Assembly: GCA_024516155.1 (NCBI GenBank)
Contig: JAJJXM010000130.1
Coordinates: 1-48,583, forward strand
Length of the DNA stretch: 48,583 nucleotides
Direction of reading: 5' to 3'
Source of the DNA: Pyronema omphalodes
Lineage: Eukaryota > Ascomycota > Pezizomycetes > Pezizales > Pyronemataceae
The notes under the pieces were generated by a model, which had not been told where the DNA came from, made no database searches, and saw nothing but the letters and a program-made list of their open reading frames with translations. Made by a program: the position numbers and the translations under genes. Positions within the stretch are counted from its first letter, which is position 1. Each line of letters opens with the position of its first letter. Below are positions 28,601 through 40,600 of this stretch, in pieces.

Positions 28601-31600
28601 GGCATTTACGGCGTGGATGAGGGAGATGCGGAGAGCTTCAGGGCAAGTCTGGACCGAATCAGCCGCGAGGAAGGTCCCGTGGATGCGCTGCTGTATTTGT
28701 GGCCGCTGGAGAACGCGGCCTATGTCAAGGACAGCACCCCGATCGTTCATTTGCTCCAAGGCGCGGCGCGTGCGCGGAAGCGGCCATCCCGGCTTATTCT
28801 GGCCGGCGAGTACCAGGAGGAGCTGGAGCGCTGTTATGCGGAAGCGTGGATTGGCGTGGAACGGTCATTGGGCTTGATCGTGCCGGACATGAGCGTGTTT
28901 GCGGTGCTGGGAAAAGCAGAAGGCGGCCCGGAACGGTTGGGAGATTGGCTGGAACGTCTGGACCGGGAGCTGCGTGAGGGAACGACAGAGAGCGTGAGGT
29001 ACGAAGAAGGTCGGCGATATGTGAACCGCATCCGTGCATTGCCGCAAACGGAAGAGCCTCAGGAGCAGGGCAGGGTACGCGAAGGAGGCACCTACCTGAT
29101 TACAGGCGGATGCGGAGGTCTGGGTCGGTTGTTCGCCCGCCACTTGGCGGAGAAAGGGCCGGTGCAATTGATTCTGACCGGAAGAACGGAACTGGACGAC
29201 AGTAAACGGAAGCAACTGTCCGAATTGGAGGCGGCGGGAAGCCGAGTGATGTACGTACAGGCGGACGTCAGCGACAGGAAGGGAATGAAGGCGGGACTGG
29301 AGCGTGCGAAGGCCGTGATGGGTCCGATCACGGGGTTGATCCATGCAGCAGGAGTGGAGAGCCTGGAGAGCGTGCTGGAGAAAAGTGCGGAGCAGTATAA
29401 GCAGGTGCTGTCCCCGAAAATGGAAGGAACGTTGGTGCTGGAAGACCTGCTGAAAGAGGAACCGCTGGAGGTGGTCAGTTACTTTTCCTCCACATCGGCG
29501 ATCCTGGGAGATTTCGGGTCATGCGATTATGCAATGGGGAACCGATTTCTGATGTCGTACGGTGAATACCGGGAAGCGGAACGAAGAGCAGGGCGTGTGA
29601 AAGGGAAGACCGTAACGATCCAATGGCCGTTATGGGGAGAAGGAGGAATGGGAAGAGGAGAAGCAGCGAGCGTGCGTCTGTACCTGGAATCCAGCGGCCA
29701 GCGGCTACTGGAGACGGAAGAAGGACTGAGAGCATATGATCGGGCCATGGGCAGCGAATGGCCGCAGCAATGCATTCTGGTCGGGAAGCGGGAGCGGGTG
29801 AACGGTTTCCTGGGCAAGAGAAAGCGGGCAGAGCAGGCAGTAAAGGGAGAGATGGAAACGGAAGTGCCGGCGATGAAGAAAGGGAAAGGCCGGCGCGCGC
29901 ACATGAAGGGCTGGGGCATGGAGGCCTGCCTGGAAGAAGACCTGAAGGAACAGATCGGCAAGCTGCTGAAGATGCCGGTAGAACGTTTGGACCGGGAGAC
30001 CAACTTTGCGGATTTCGGCTTGGATTCGATCGGTCTGGCTCAATTGGCACGAAACCTTTCGGGCCTTTTTGGCATTTCGGTTACGCCTATAGTCTTTTTC
30101 ACCCATTCGTCCATTAAACAACTGGTTCGTTACTTCTTTGATGAGCACCATGGCACTATGGAGGATTTTTATAGGGAATTGGAAGTTGACGCTGCAGTGC
30201 CACCTTCACTTCCTGGTTTGCGACGGCCTGTGAGAACGGCTCCGATTCGCAGACCGATATCCGTTGCGTCGGAATTCGTCAAGCCTCGTCCCATCGAAGC
30301 ACCGGAACCCATAGCTGTTGTCGGAATGAGCGGCCGGTTCCCAGGCGCAGATACCATTGAAGACTTGTGGGAAAACCTCTTAAATCAAATCAGCGGTATT
30401 TCGGAAGTTCCGGCGAACCGCAGGGGTTGGAAAAAACGTTCTGGCGATCCCGTTTCCCAATGGGGGGCCTTCATGAACAATATAGATCAGTTCGATCCGT
30501 TATTCTTCGAACTCTCTCCTTGGGAAGCACAGAGGATGGATCCGCAGCAGAGAGTGTTTCTGCAAGAAGCCTGGCATGCGCTTGAGGATGCGGGATATAT
30601 GGGGGAACGTATTCGTGGCACCTCATGCGGGGTTTTCGCAGGCGTAGAGGAAAGTCAGTATGGCGCTTTGTCCGGGAATGACGGCTATCTCAACAGTAAC
30701 CAAAATGCCACTCTTCCTGCCCGTATCGCGTATAAGCTAGATTTAAAGGGACCTGTAATGGCGTTAACCACAGCTTGCTCTTCGGGTCTGGTTGCATTGC
30801 ATCAAGCATGTCAGGCTCTGAGAAACGGAGAATGCGAAATGGCGATCGCCGGGGGAGTAAGCCTGCTAGTATCGCCCTTAGTCTATGATGGTTTGGGTAA
30901 ATATGACATGCTCTCGCCGGACGGCCGATGCAGAGTGTTCGACCAGCGGGCTAACGGTATGGTTCCGGGCGAAGCGGCGACCGTAGTCGTTCTTAAGCCG
31001 CTTTCTAAGGCAGAGGCGGATGGAGATCTTATTTATGGTTGCATCAAGGCGAGCGGGATCAATGCCAATGGCCACTCGAGCGGGATCACTGCACCTAACC
31101 CGCATAGCCAGACCCAACTGATACAGGACGTCTATGCGAAATATGGCATTGAACCGGCTGACATTGATTTCGTGCTGGCACATAGCACGGGTTCTCCATT
31201 GGGCGATCCTTTGGAAATAGAGGCGCTGACCAGGGCTTATCCACATATGGGAGAGTCTCGGTCGCGGTACTGTGTGATCGGGTCGATAAAGCCGCTTCTT
31301 GGCCATACGTTCGCTGCATCGGGCATCGTCAATCTGATATGTATGCTAATGTCGATGAAGCATGGCATAATTCCAGGTACTGCGGGTTATGAACAGAGCA
31401 ATGAATATATCCATTTGGAAGGCACTCCTTTCCGCATTCATTCTTCTAATACAAGTTGGGAGACGTCGAATTCGAAACCGAAACTCGGCGCTCTGGGGGC
31501 CACTGGCATTAGTGGAACTAACGCACATATTGTGGTGGAGGAATATGTACCCTCCCCGATATCTGGGGAGAAGCCGACGGTGGACGAGGCCCCCGTCGTT

Positions 31601-34600
31601 ATAGCGTGGTCGGCCAAAACACTGGAACGGTTGCGTACCTACGCAAAAACATTGCTTTCATACTCTGAAAAGCATCCCAAATTGGCCATGCGTGACATCG
31701 CATACGCCCTGCAAACCGGGCGCGAGTCTATGGATTGGCGAGCTGCCTTTGTTGCCGAAACGAAAGCCCATTTCCATGAGGTGCTGAGAAACCTGTCGGC
31801 ACACGAGAAATCCGGTACCGTTTATGTGAACAGGCTGTCCCTTCAGGAAAAAGAAACGATGGGGATAGACGGGGGCTTGAGAGAAGGGGAATCATCCCTT
31901 CATCGACTTATGCATAGTAGGGATTATAGGGGTATTGCTAAACATTGGGCAGAAGGGGACGAACCCGATTGGAGGCTCCTGTATGGGCAATCGGCACCCG
32001 TGCGAATCAGCTTGCCGGGCTATCCGTTCGCAACGGAAAGCTGCTGGTATGAAGCCGAACAGGAGGGAGCTTGCTCGACGGAGTATACCGCTCCGATGGT
32101 TCATCCATTAGTGCACCGAAATATATCTGATCTCGCGGTGCAAAGATATGAATCGACTTTTTCGGGAGAAGAGTTCTATTTTTCGGATCATGTAGTTCGG
32201 GATAAGAAGGTGTTCCCTGGAGCGGCTTATATGGAAATGGCCAGAGCGGCCTTGAACGAGGCGTTGCCGGGAGGAGTGTCTGATACAGAAATGATCCGGC
32301 TGAAGCACATTGGCTGGGCACATCCGATTAGTACGAATGGTAAGCCGGTGACGGTCAGAATAGAGTTGATTCCGCGGAAAAATGATGGAATCAATTTTGA
32401 AATATGCACCGGCACAGACGAAGGCAACCCGAGTTGCATCCTGCACAGCCAAGGGAACATTGAAGTGATTACGTCATACGAACCGCCGAAGCTGGAAATT
32501 ACCAAAGTGATGGAAGCATGCCGCGATTATGAGCTTTCAGGAGAGCAATGCTACGAGATCTATCGTAAGTTGGGCATTAATTATGGTTCTGGACATCGTG
32601 GCCTAAAATCCCTTCATGTCGGATTTGACGAACAGGGGAAGAAGCAGGTGCTTGCGCGTTTGCGCCTCCCGCGGCCACAATCCGAACCCAAAAGAGGGGA
32701 CGGATATGTAATGCATCCGGGAATGTTGGATTCCGCGTTGCAGGCAACGCTGGGGTTCTTTCTCCCGGAATGGGCCGGAGACCAGGAGGAATCTCAACCT
32801 GCGCTGCTATCCTTGCCTTTTTCGATGGATGAAGTTGAAGTATTTGGAGAATACGAAGAGGACATGTGGGCGTTTATACGAAGTGATGACTTGAATGAAG
32901 AAGCGCAAGCGTTTCGCAAATACGATATCGATGTGTGCACTAGTGCGGGACGATATTGCACCCGAATCAAAGGGTATTCCACCAGGGTCATGGAAAATCC
33001 TGAACAACAGGCGGATGCAATGGTATTGGTAGAAGAATCAAAGGGAACCGCAGAACGTGTAAATATGGCCCAAGCGGGGAATCCGATGTGGGCGGGTAGC
33101 CGGGATAAAGAAAGCATGGGCGAAGCTCACCGTATGAAAGCCGTTAACTTCATCAAAGGGATTCTTGCTTCGGTCATTAATCTGTCGGCCAATCAAATTG
33201 AAGCCGATGTATCCATGGATCATTATGGAATTGATTCGGTTATGGTCATCCAGTTGACTAAACGCTTGGAAGAGAGCTTTGGATCTTTGCCAAAGACCTT
33301 ATTCTTTGAATATCAAAATCTCTCCAAGCTCACAGATTATTTCATCAAGCACCATGGTGATCGGCTCAGCATGATGATAGACCTCGAAGATCAATGGAAT
33401 TCGCATAAGATTGCGACTGATCGAAATGGAGCGTTTGACATGCTGAAAAACCCCGCGGATTCGATCCTTAAAAGGTCATGGCGTACAGCCGCCAGAGCAG
33501 ACACGGTGATAAATAAGGATGAGCCGGGGGACAATGGTCCGCTGGATATTGCCGTAATAGGATTAGCGGGACGTTATCCTGGAGCAGATACGTTATATGA
33601 GTTCTGGAAGAACCTATGTGACGGAGTAGACTCGATCACCGAAATTCCAATGGAGCGTTGGGACCATACGCAGTATACGGGCAAAAATCAAAACAACTCC
33701 GGCAGACTTCCCAGCAAATGGGGCGGGTTTATTCGCGATGTCGACTGTTTTGATCCGTTGTTCTTCCACATATCTCCACGAGAGGCGGAGATGATGGATC
33801 CGCAGGAAAGGTTGTTCCTTGAATGCGTGTATGAAGCTATGGAGGACGCCGGATATACTCGCCAAAACCTAGGCGGATCGGCTGCCGAAGAAGCGGGGCA
33901 ACGGGTAGGTGTGTTCGTCGGGGCGATGTATCAGGAGTATCAGCTTTATGGGGCACAGGAGCAAGCCCGCGGCAGATTCATGGCCATGCCAGGCAATCCT
34001 TCTGCAATTGCAAACAGGGTATCTTATTTCTGCAATTTCAATGGGCCAAGTCTCGCAGTGGATACGGCCTGTTCTTCGTCCCTTACTGCCCTGCACTTGG
34101 CCTGCCAAAGTATCAGACAGGGAGATTGTGAAGTTGCATTTGCAGGGGGCGTCAATGTGTCTATTCATCCCAATAAATATATCATGCTGGCACAGGGGAA
34201 CTTCACTTCCAGCAAAGGCCGTTGCGAAAGCTTTGGTGAGGGTGGGGATGGCTATGTTCCTGGTGAAGGGATTGGGGTGGCGTTGCTTAAGCCGCTGCAC
34301 AAAGCCCTTGAGGATGGAGACCACATTTATGGCGTCATCAAGGCAACCTCGATCAATCATGGCGGTAAGACTAACGGATACACGGTACCCAATCCGATTG
34401 CCCAGGCAGGAGTCGTCTCAGCGGCCTTGAAATCGGCGCAAGTAGAGCCCTGGATGATTAGTTATGTGGAAGCGCATGGAACGGGGACGTCCCTTGGGGA
34501 TCCTATTGAAATTGCCGGATTGGAAAGGGCGTTCGGCGCCGGTGACGATCGCCGGTATTGTTCCATTGGTTCGGTCAAATCCAATATCGGCCATTGCGAA

Positions 34601-37600
34601 AGCGCCGCTGGCATAGCTGGTTTAACGAAGATTCTGCTGCAGATGAAGCATCGTAAGCTGGTGCCGTCGCTACATTCTGCTTCGCTCAACCCCAATATTA
34701 ATTTTGCGAACAGCCCGTTTACCGTTCAACAAAATCTGGTTGAATGGGAGCAACCGTCATTAAACAGGAATGGCGTGGAGGTAACAGTTCCAAGGATTGC
34801 AGGGATATCCTCCTTCGGGGCCGGAGGGTCCAACGCGCATGTCATCATTGAAGAATTCGATGCTCCTGTTCATGGTTTCGATGCACAACCGCCGACGGAT
34901 CATGGGAAGCCCGCGCTGATTGTATTGTCTGCGAAACAAGAAGATTCATTACGGAAGCAAGCGAGCCGGCTGCTTCAATATCTGCGCAGCGATGAGGGCG
35001 AGAGCATCCCTCTTATGCACATAGCCTACACATTGCAAGTCGGAAGAGAACAAATGGAAGAAAGACTGGGCATGCTTGTCCACTCGGTCGAAGATCTGCA
35101 ACTGAAGTTGGAAAGGTTCATGGCTAGAGAAGGAAACATACCGGATATATACCGTGGTCATTCTAAACGGCACAAGGACGTACTGAACTTGTTCGCATCG
35201 GATGAAGACATGCAAGAGGCATTGGGGAATTGGATTTTGCGAGGGAAGTACGCGAAGTTGCTTGAACTCTGGGTTAACGGGATGCCGATGGAATGGAAAT
35301 TGCTCTATAAAGGAGTAAGTATCCAGCGCGTTAGCTTGCCGACGTACCCTTTCGAACGCAAGAGATACTGGTTTCCAACGGACGAAGCAGAAGCGGGAGC
35401 AAGTGCCTTGCCGGCTCAAGCCCAATCTGAATTTATAGGCGACGTGAGGAAGTCTTTTCTCCATCCACTTCTTCAGAAGAACGTATCGGATTTCAAAGAG
35501 CAGCGGTATAGCACGGTCCTTACGGGGAGCGAATTTTATCTTAAAGATCATTTGGTCTATCGAGAAAAGATGCTGCCTGGAGCGGCTTACCTGGAGATGG
35601 CGGGCGAAGCTATGATACTTGCTTCTAATGCACGTTCCCACGGCTCCCTCGTTTTTAGCGATGTAGCCTGGCTCCGGCCGCTTGTGGTAGAAAAACAGGC
35701 GGTTGAAGCGCTAATTCGAATTATGCCGGAAAAACAAAGTCACGCTCATTTCGAAGTGTATAGTTCACATGATCTTGAGCAAAGGGATCACGTGCATGCA
35801 TTGGGCAATGTTTCCATACGGGAATTTGGGGGACACCATCGTGTCGATCTTGAAGAGGTTCGAGGCCGATGCGACATGTACGACATAACGCAAGCTGAAT
35901 GTTATGAAGCGTACCGATCAGCCGGATTGGATTATGGACCTAGCTTTCAGGCAGTTGAATCGATTGTGGTTGGTCAAGAAATAGCATTGGCAGCAGTAAG
36001 TTTACCTGATGGCTTGCACTCGACAGCTCCAGACTTTAGACTTCATCCGGTTGTCCTGGATGCGGCTTTCCATGCTTCTATAGGGTTGTTTTGGGATCAA
36101 GTCGTGAAGGAACGATCTGCAGGTAAAGCTGCGATTTCATTGCCTTTTGCGATCGATGAACTGGAATGTTTCGGGAATATTTTGCAAGCGAGATGGATTG
36201 TGTTGGAGACGTCGTCTGTTTCCGACGATATATCTGGTGCCGACATCACTGATGTTCGGAAAATCAATATTCAAGTATGTGATGAGCGGGGCGACGTCCT
36301 GCTTCAAGCAAAAGGATTTTCTTCAAGAGTCTTGGATCGAGATAATCGGTTCCAAGATGCCGAAAAGGAAAAAAGTGGGAATGATTTTATGCTGGAAGAA
36401 AAGGCGGAAACTCAGGAGATTCCAGTTGGCAACATAAGTATGGTTCCAAGATGGAAGGCCCACCAGCCTGAGATCAAGATCGGGATAAGTCAGTCCAAAA
36501 CCGGCCGCATGGTTGTGGTGGGGGGGACGGATGAACAGATTCAATCGGTCTTGGCCTACCACCCTCAAGCTGAAGTTGTTGCTTTACTGGGAGAGGATGC
36601 GGCAGAGGATATCGCAAGTAAGCTTGGGAATCAGCATGAGGAATTGGAACATTTGGTATGGTTAGTGCCAAAAGGATTGCCTATCTCATTCACAGATGCA
36701 GCTCTAAATAACGGGCAGTCGGCAAGTATCTTTCAAACTTTGAGGATCTTCAAGGCGCTCTCCCTATTAGGCCTATGTCAGCGGGAATTGTCGTGGACCG
36801 TGATAACCACGGAGGCCGTGAGCATGGATGAAGAAATGGTGCCAGACCCTGTACATGCTGCTATTCATGGATTGGTAGGGACGATAGCCAAAGAGTATCC
36901 TCGCTGGAATATCCGGCTGATTGATCTTGGAGAACATGAATTGCCGACCTGGAGTTTGTATGAAATTCCACAGGACCGCCAAGGGCGAGCTTGGGCAAGC
37001 CGTAGGGGAATCTGGTATAGACAAGAGCTCATCCCTTATCTGTCTTCTAATAATGGGAGGACGTTATTTCGAGAAAAGGGAGTTTACGTCGTTATCGGAG
37101 GAGCTGGAAGTGTAGGGCAGGCTTGGAGTGAATACATGATTCGTAAATATGATGCCCAGGTCATCTGGATCGGACGCAGGCCCCACAATGCTGAGATTGA
37201 AGCGAAAATTCAGAGAATGGCTGCTTTTGGCCCGGCACCGGTCTATATGTCAGCAGATGCATCCAAAGCTGCAGATATGTTGAATGTGCGTCGCACCCTT
37301 AAAACCATGTTTTCTGTGATTCATGGAGTAATTCATTCGGCGATGGATTTGTCTGAACGAAGCCTTCCCGAACTGGATGAAGAAACGCTACGTCGCTCGC
37401 TCGCATCAAAAATGGATACCAGTGTCTGTCTGGCTAATACATTTGAAGGGGAAGCTCTTGACTTTGTATTATTCTTTTCTTCCATTATGTCTTTTACTAA
37501 AGCTCCGAAGCAGGCCGACTATGCTGCAGGGTGCATGTTTATGGATGCTTTTGCTGCAAAAATGGCATCAGGATGGCCTTGTACTGTAAAGCTGGTGAAC

Positions 37601-40600
37601 TGGGGTTATTGGAATACGATCCAATACGCTGCCTCCAGCGATTACGAGCAGATGGGGGAAACGTATTATAAGCTATCGAAAATCGGTCTAGGTCTCGTCG
37701 AACTGCCCCAAGCAGTAGAGGTTGTCGAAAGGTTGCTTACGAGCCGAGATAATCAAGTTGCATTTATGAATACAACCAAGCCATTTTTGATTGAGGGCAT
37801 GAATACGCAAACAATCATACGGGAAGCCTCCTCCGTCGCGACTACCCGAGAGGAAGGTTTCAGCCGGGAAGAGCCAGGGGTGGAATGGTGCAAGGACTAC
37901 TTGAAAAACATCATCGCTGATGCGCTGAAAGTGCCGGTACAGCGAATCGACTCCGCTGAAACACTTGATGTTTACGGGTTGGACTCCGTCGTTATGGTGC
38001 AACTCGTACAGGAGCTGCGTACTCATTTTAGCGATTTGGGCAACACGCTGTTCTTTGAGCATCCGACTATAGATGACCTATCTGCGTACTTGTTACAGGA
38101 GTATCCTGATACGGTATCGGAACTGTTCAGCCATAAACGGGTGGCACCAGCGGAACTCGATGAAACGAACAACGCGGAGACAATTGTACCGCAACCAGCT
38201 GAGTCTGACCGCTCTGGCTTGAGAACAAGTTACTCGGGCAGGTTTATTCGTTCAGAAGAGTATCGCCCGATTCCCAAAGATGCATCCATGGATGTAGGCG
38301 AAGAGCCCATTGCCGTGATCGCCATGAGTGGACGATTCCCGGGGGCGGAAACCGTAGAGGAATTGTGGGAACGTTTGAAAGCCGGGGAAGATTGCATTTC
38401 AGAAATTCCCTCAGATCGTTGGCCTATGGAGGGTTTTTACAATTCGGACATTCGGGAAGCGCTGTCGAATGGAGAGAGTTATTGCAAGTGGGGAGGTTTT
38501 TTGAAGGATGTGGATCAGTTCGATCCTTCTTTTTTTCAGCTGTCTCAACGCGATGCCGAGCTCATGGACCCACAAGAGCGCCTATTCATGGAATGTGTCT
38601 GGGAACTGTTAGAGAATGCCGGATATTCCAAGGAGGAATTTGGGCGCGTCCATCAACGTAAAGTGGGTGTATTTGTGGGGGCGATGTATCAACCTTATCA
38701 CGCCGTTGAATCCGACTATCGCAACGAGTCCGTGATTTCGCTCTCTTCATCCAACTCACTGGCTAATAGGATTTCATATTTTTTCAATTTACAGGGCCCC
38801 AGTATGGCCGTTGATACTGCTTGCTCTTCTTCAGCAATGGCCGTTCATTTGGCTTGTGAAAGCTTGCGCAAGGGAGAGTGCAGCGCGGCCATCGCAGGAG
38901 GAGTCAATCTTTCGATTCATCCCAAGAAATATGTGGGTCTAAGCCAATTTCAGTTGGTGGGCAGTCACCCGGGTAGCAGAAGTTTCAGTGCCGGCGACGG
39001 TTATCTGCCTGCTGAAGCAGCGGGTTCGGTCCTGCTTAAACCGCTGTCGCAGGCAGTGGCCGATGGAGATGAGGTTCTGGCCTTAATCCGTTCCACATCT
39101 ACCAATCATAACGGCCACATCTCGGGATTCACTTCTCCGAATCCAGCCGCTCAGGAAGAGTTAATTAGCACTCACTTCAGGCAATCCGGGATAGATCCGC
39201 GAACGATTACTTATGTGGAAGCAGCGGCCAATGGAGTACCTGCAGGTGATGCGGTTGAATTGAGCGCGCTTACGAAGGCATTCCGTCAACATACCGCAGA
39301 TGAGCATTTCTGTGCGATCGGTACGGTGAAGTCTAATATTGGCCATGCAGAGGGAGCTTCAGGAATTTCCCAGTTAATTAAAACGGTGTTGCAACTGAAG
39401 CACGGCCAGCTCGTCCCGACCATCAAAAGCGAACCGCTTAATCCTGACATTTCTCTGGAGAACACGCCCTTCTACATACAGAGGGAGTTGACCGATTGGC
39501 AGGCGCCTGTCCTCATTATAGATGAAGAGGTTCAGAGCTTTTCCCGCCGCGCAGCTCTAAGCTCTTTTGGGGCTGGCGGGACGAATGTCCACTTTATTCT
39601 AGAAGAATACGAACCATCGGAAGCGATCCAGAAGGATTCGGGAATGGAAAGCGGTCGGTCGGAACTGGTTGTTGTGTCGGCTAAGTCCAGAGACGAACTG
39701 ACAAAAATCGTGGAGAATATACTGGGGTATCTTGAGATTTCACCTGTTGTATCATTGGCGGATTTAGCGTATACGCTTCAAGTAGGCCGGGAAGCGATGC
39801 AGAGTCGATTGGCATTGGTTGTAAGAACACGCGAAGAGTTGATGGAGGGACTTCGACAATTTATAAGCATTTCCCATGGATTCTCTCCGCAATCGGTTAG
39901 CCTGCCCATGTACTACGAAGATTTAAATGTGCGAACACATAGCCTGGAAACAGTCTGGCCGGAGATGGCTGCGGCTATGGCTAGCAGCTTCGTTCCGAAT
40001 AGGGTAAGCAGCGAATGGCATCATCTGGCCGAATCATGGATACAAGGCAAGCGGATATCGTGGTACAAGCTTCACGAAGGAATCAGGAGAAAACGATTGA
40101 AACTGCCGACATATCCCTTTAACAAAAAGCGCTGCTGGGTTGCCGCACGCCCGTTTAACGTCCTAGTTCAAACAGCAGTCAAAAAGGAAATGGCGGATTC
40201 AGTGGACTGCTTTAATGGAAATCATTCGGATGGTTTCGCAACAGTTGGAGAGATCAGATCGGAATTGGCAGCGATTTTGTCTACGGAGCTGGGACTGCCA
40301 TCGGGCCAAATTGCTCCTGATAAACGGCTTCAAGAGTATGGCGCTGATTCCATGACATTGTTAAAAATACAACGCGAATTGAATTACCTTTACCAGATCG
40401 AATGTACGCTTAGGGAACTATTGGAACAAACGACGTTGAACGATTTGACCTCTTTCGTGGCTGAAAGAGTGAAAACTCATCCTTTGACGGGTTGTGACGA
40501 CGAGGCAAGTACGACCCTGGAAAAGTATAAAAGGGGAGAACTAAGCTTGGATGACGTGAATGCCTGGTTCGATAAAAACGTGGTAAACGAGCTGCAAGAT

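Larger units (their letters stand above)
25736..30160 (+). other. Module 7: KS with inserted ACP*, half DH*, KR, ACP
   Basis: The KS core is complete (DTVCSSS, AHGTGT, NIGH). Its flanking linker is interrupted by an ACP-like insert. After the YPF motif (LPTYPFAKESYWLP) the module becomes repeat B: the same half DH* and KR as module 4. The ACP is chimeric, identical to the PKS3 ACPs up to the GLDSIG serine motif and then different (RNLSGLFGISVTPIVFF). The predicted output is a beta-hydroxy unit. Confidence 0.85.
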
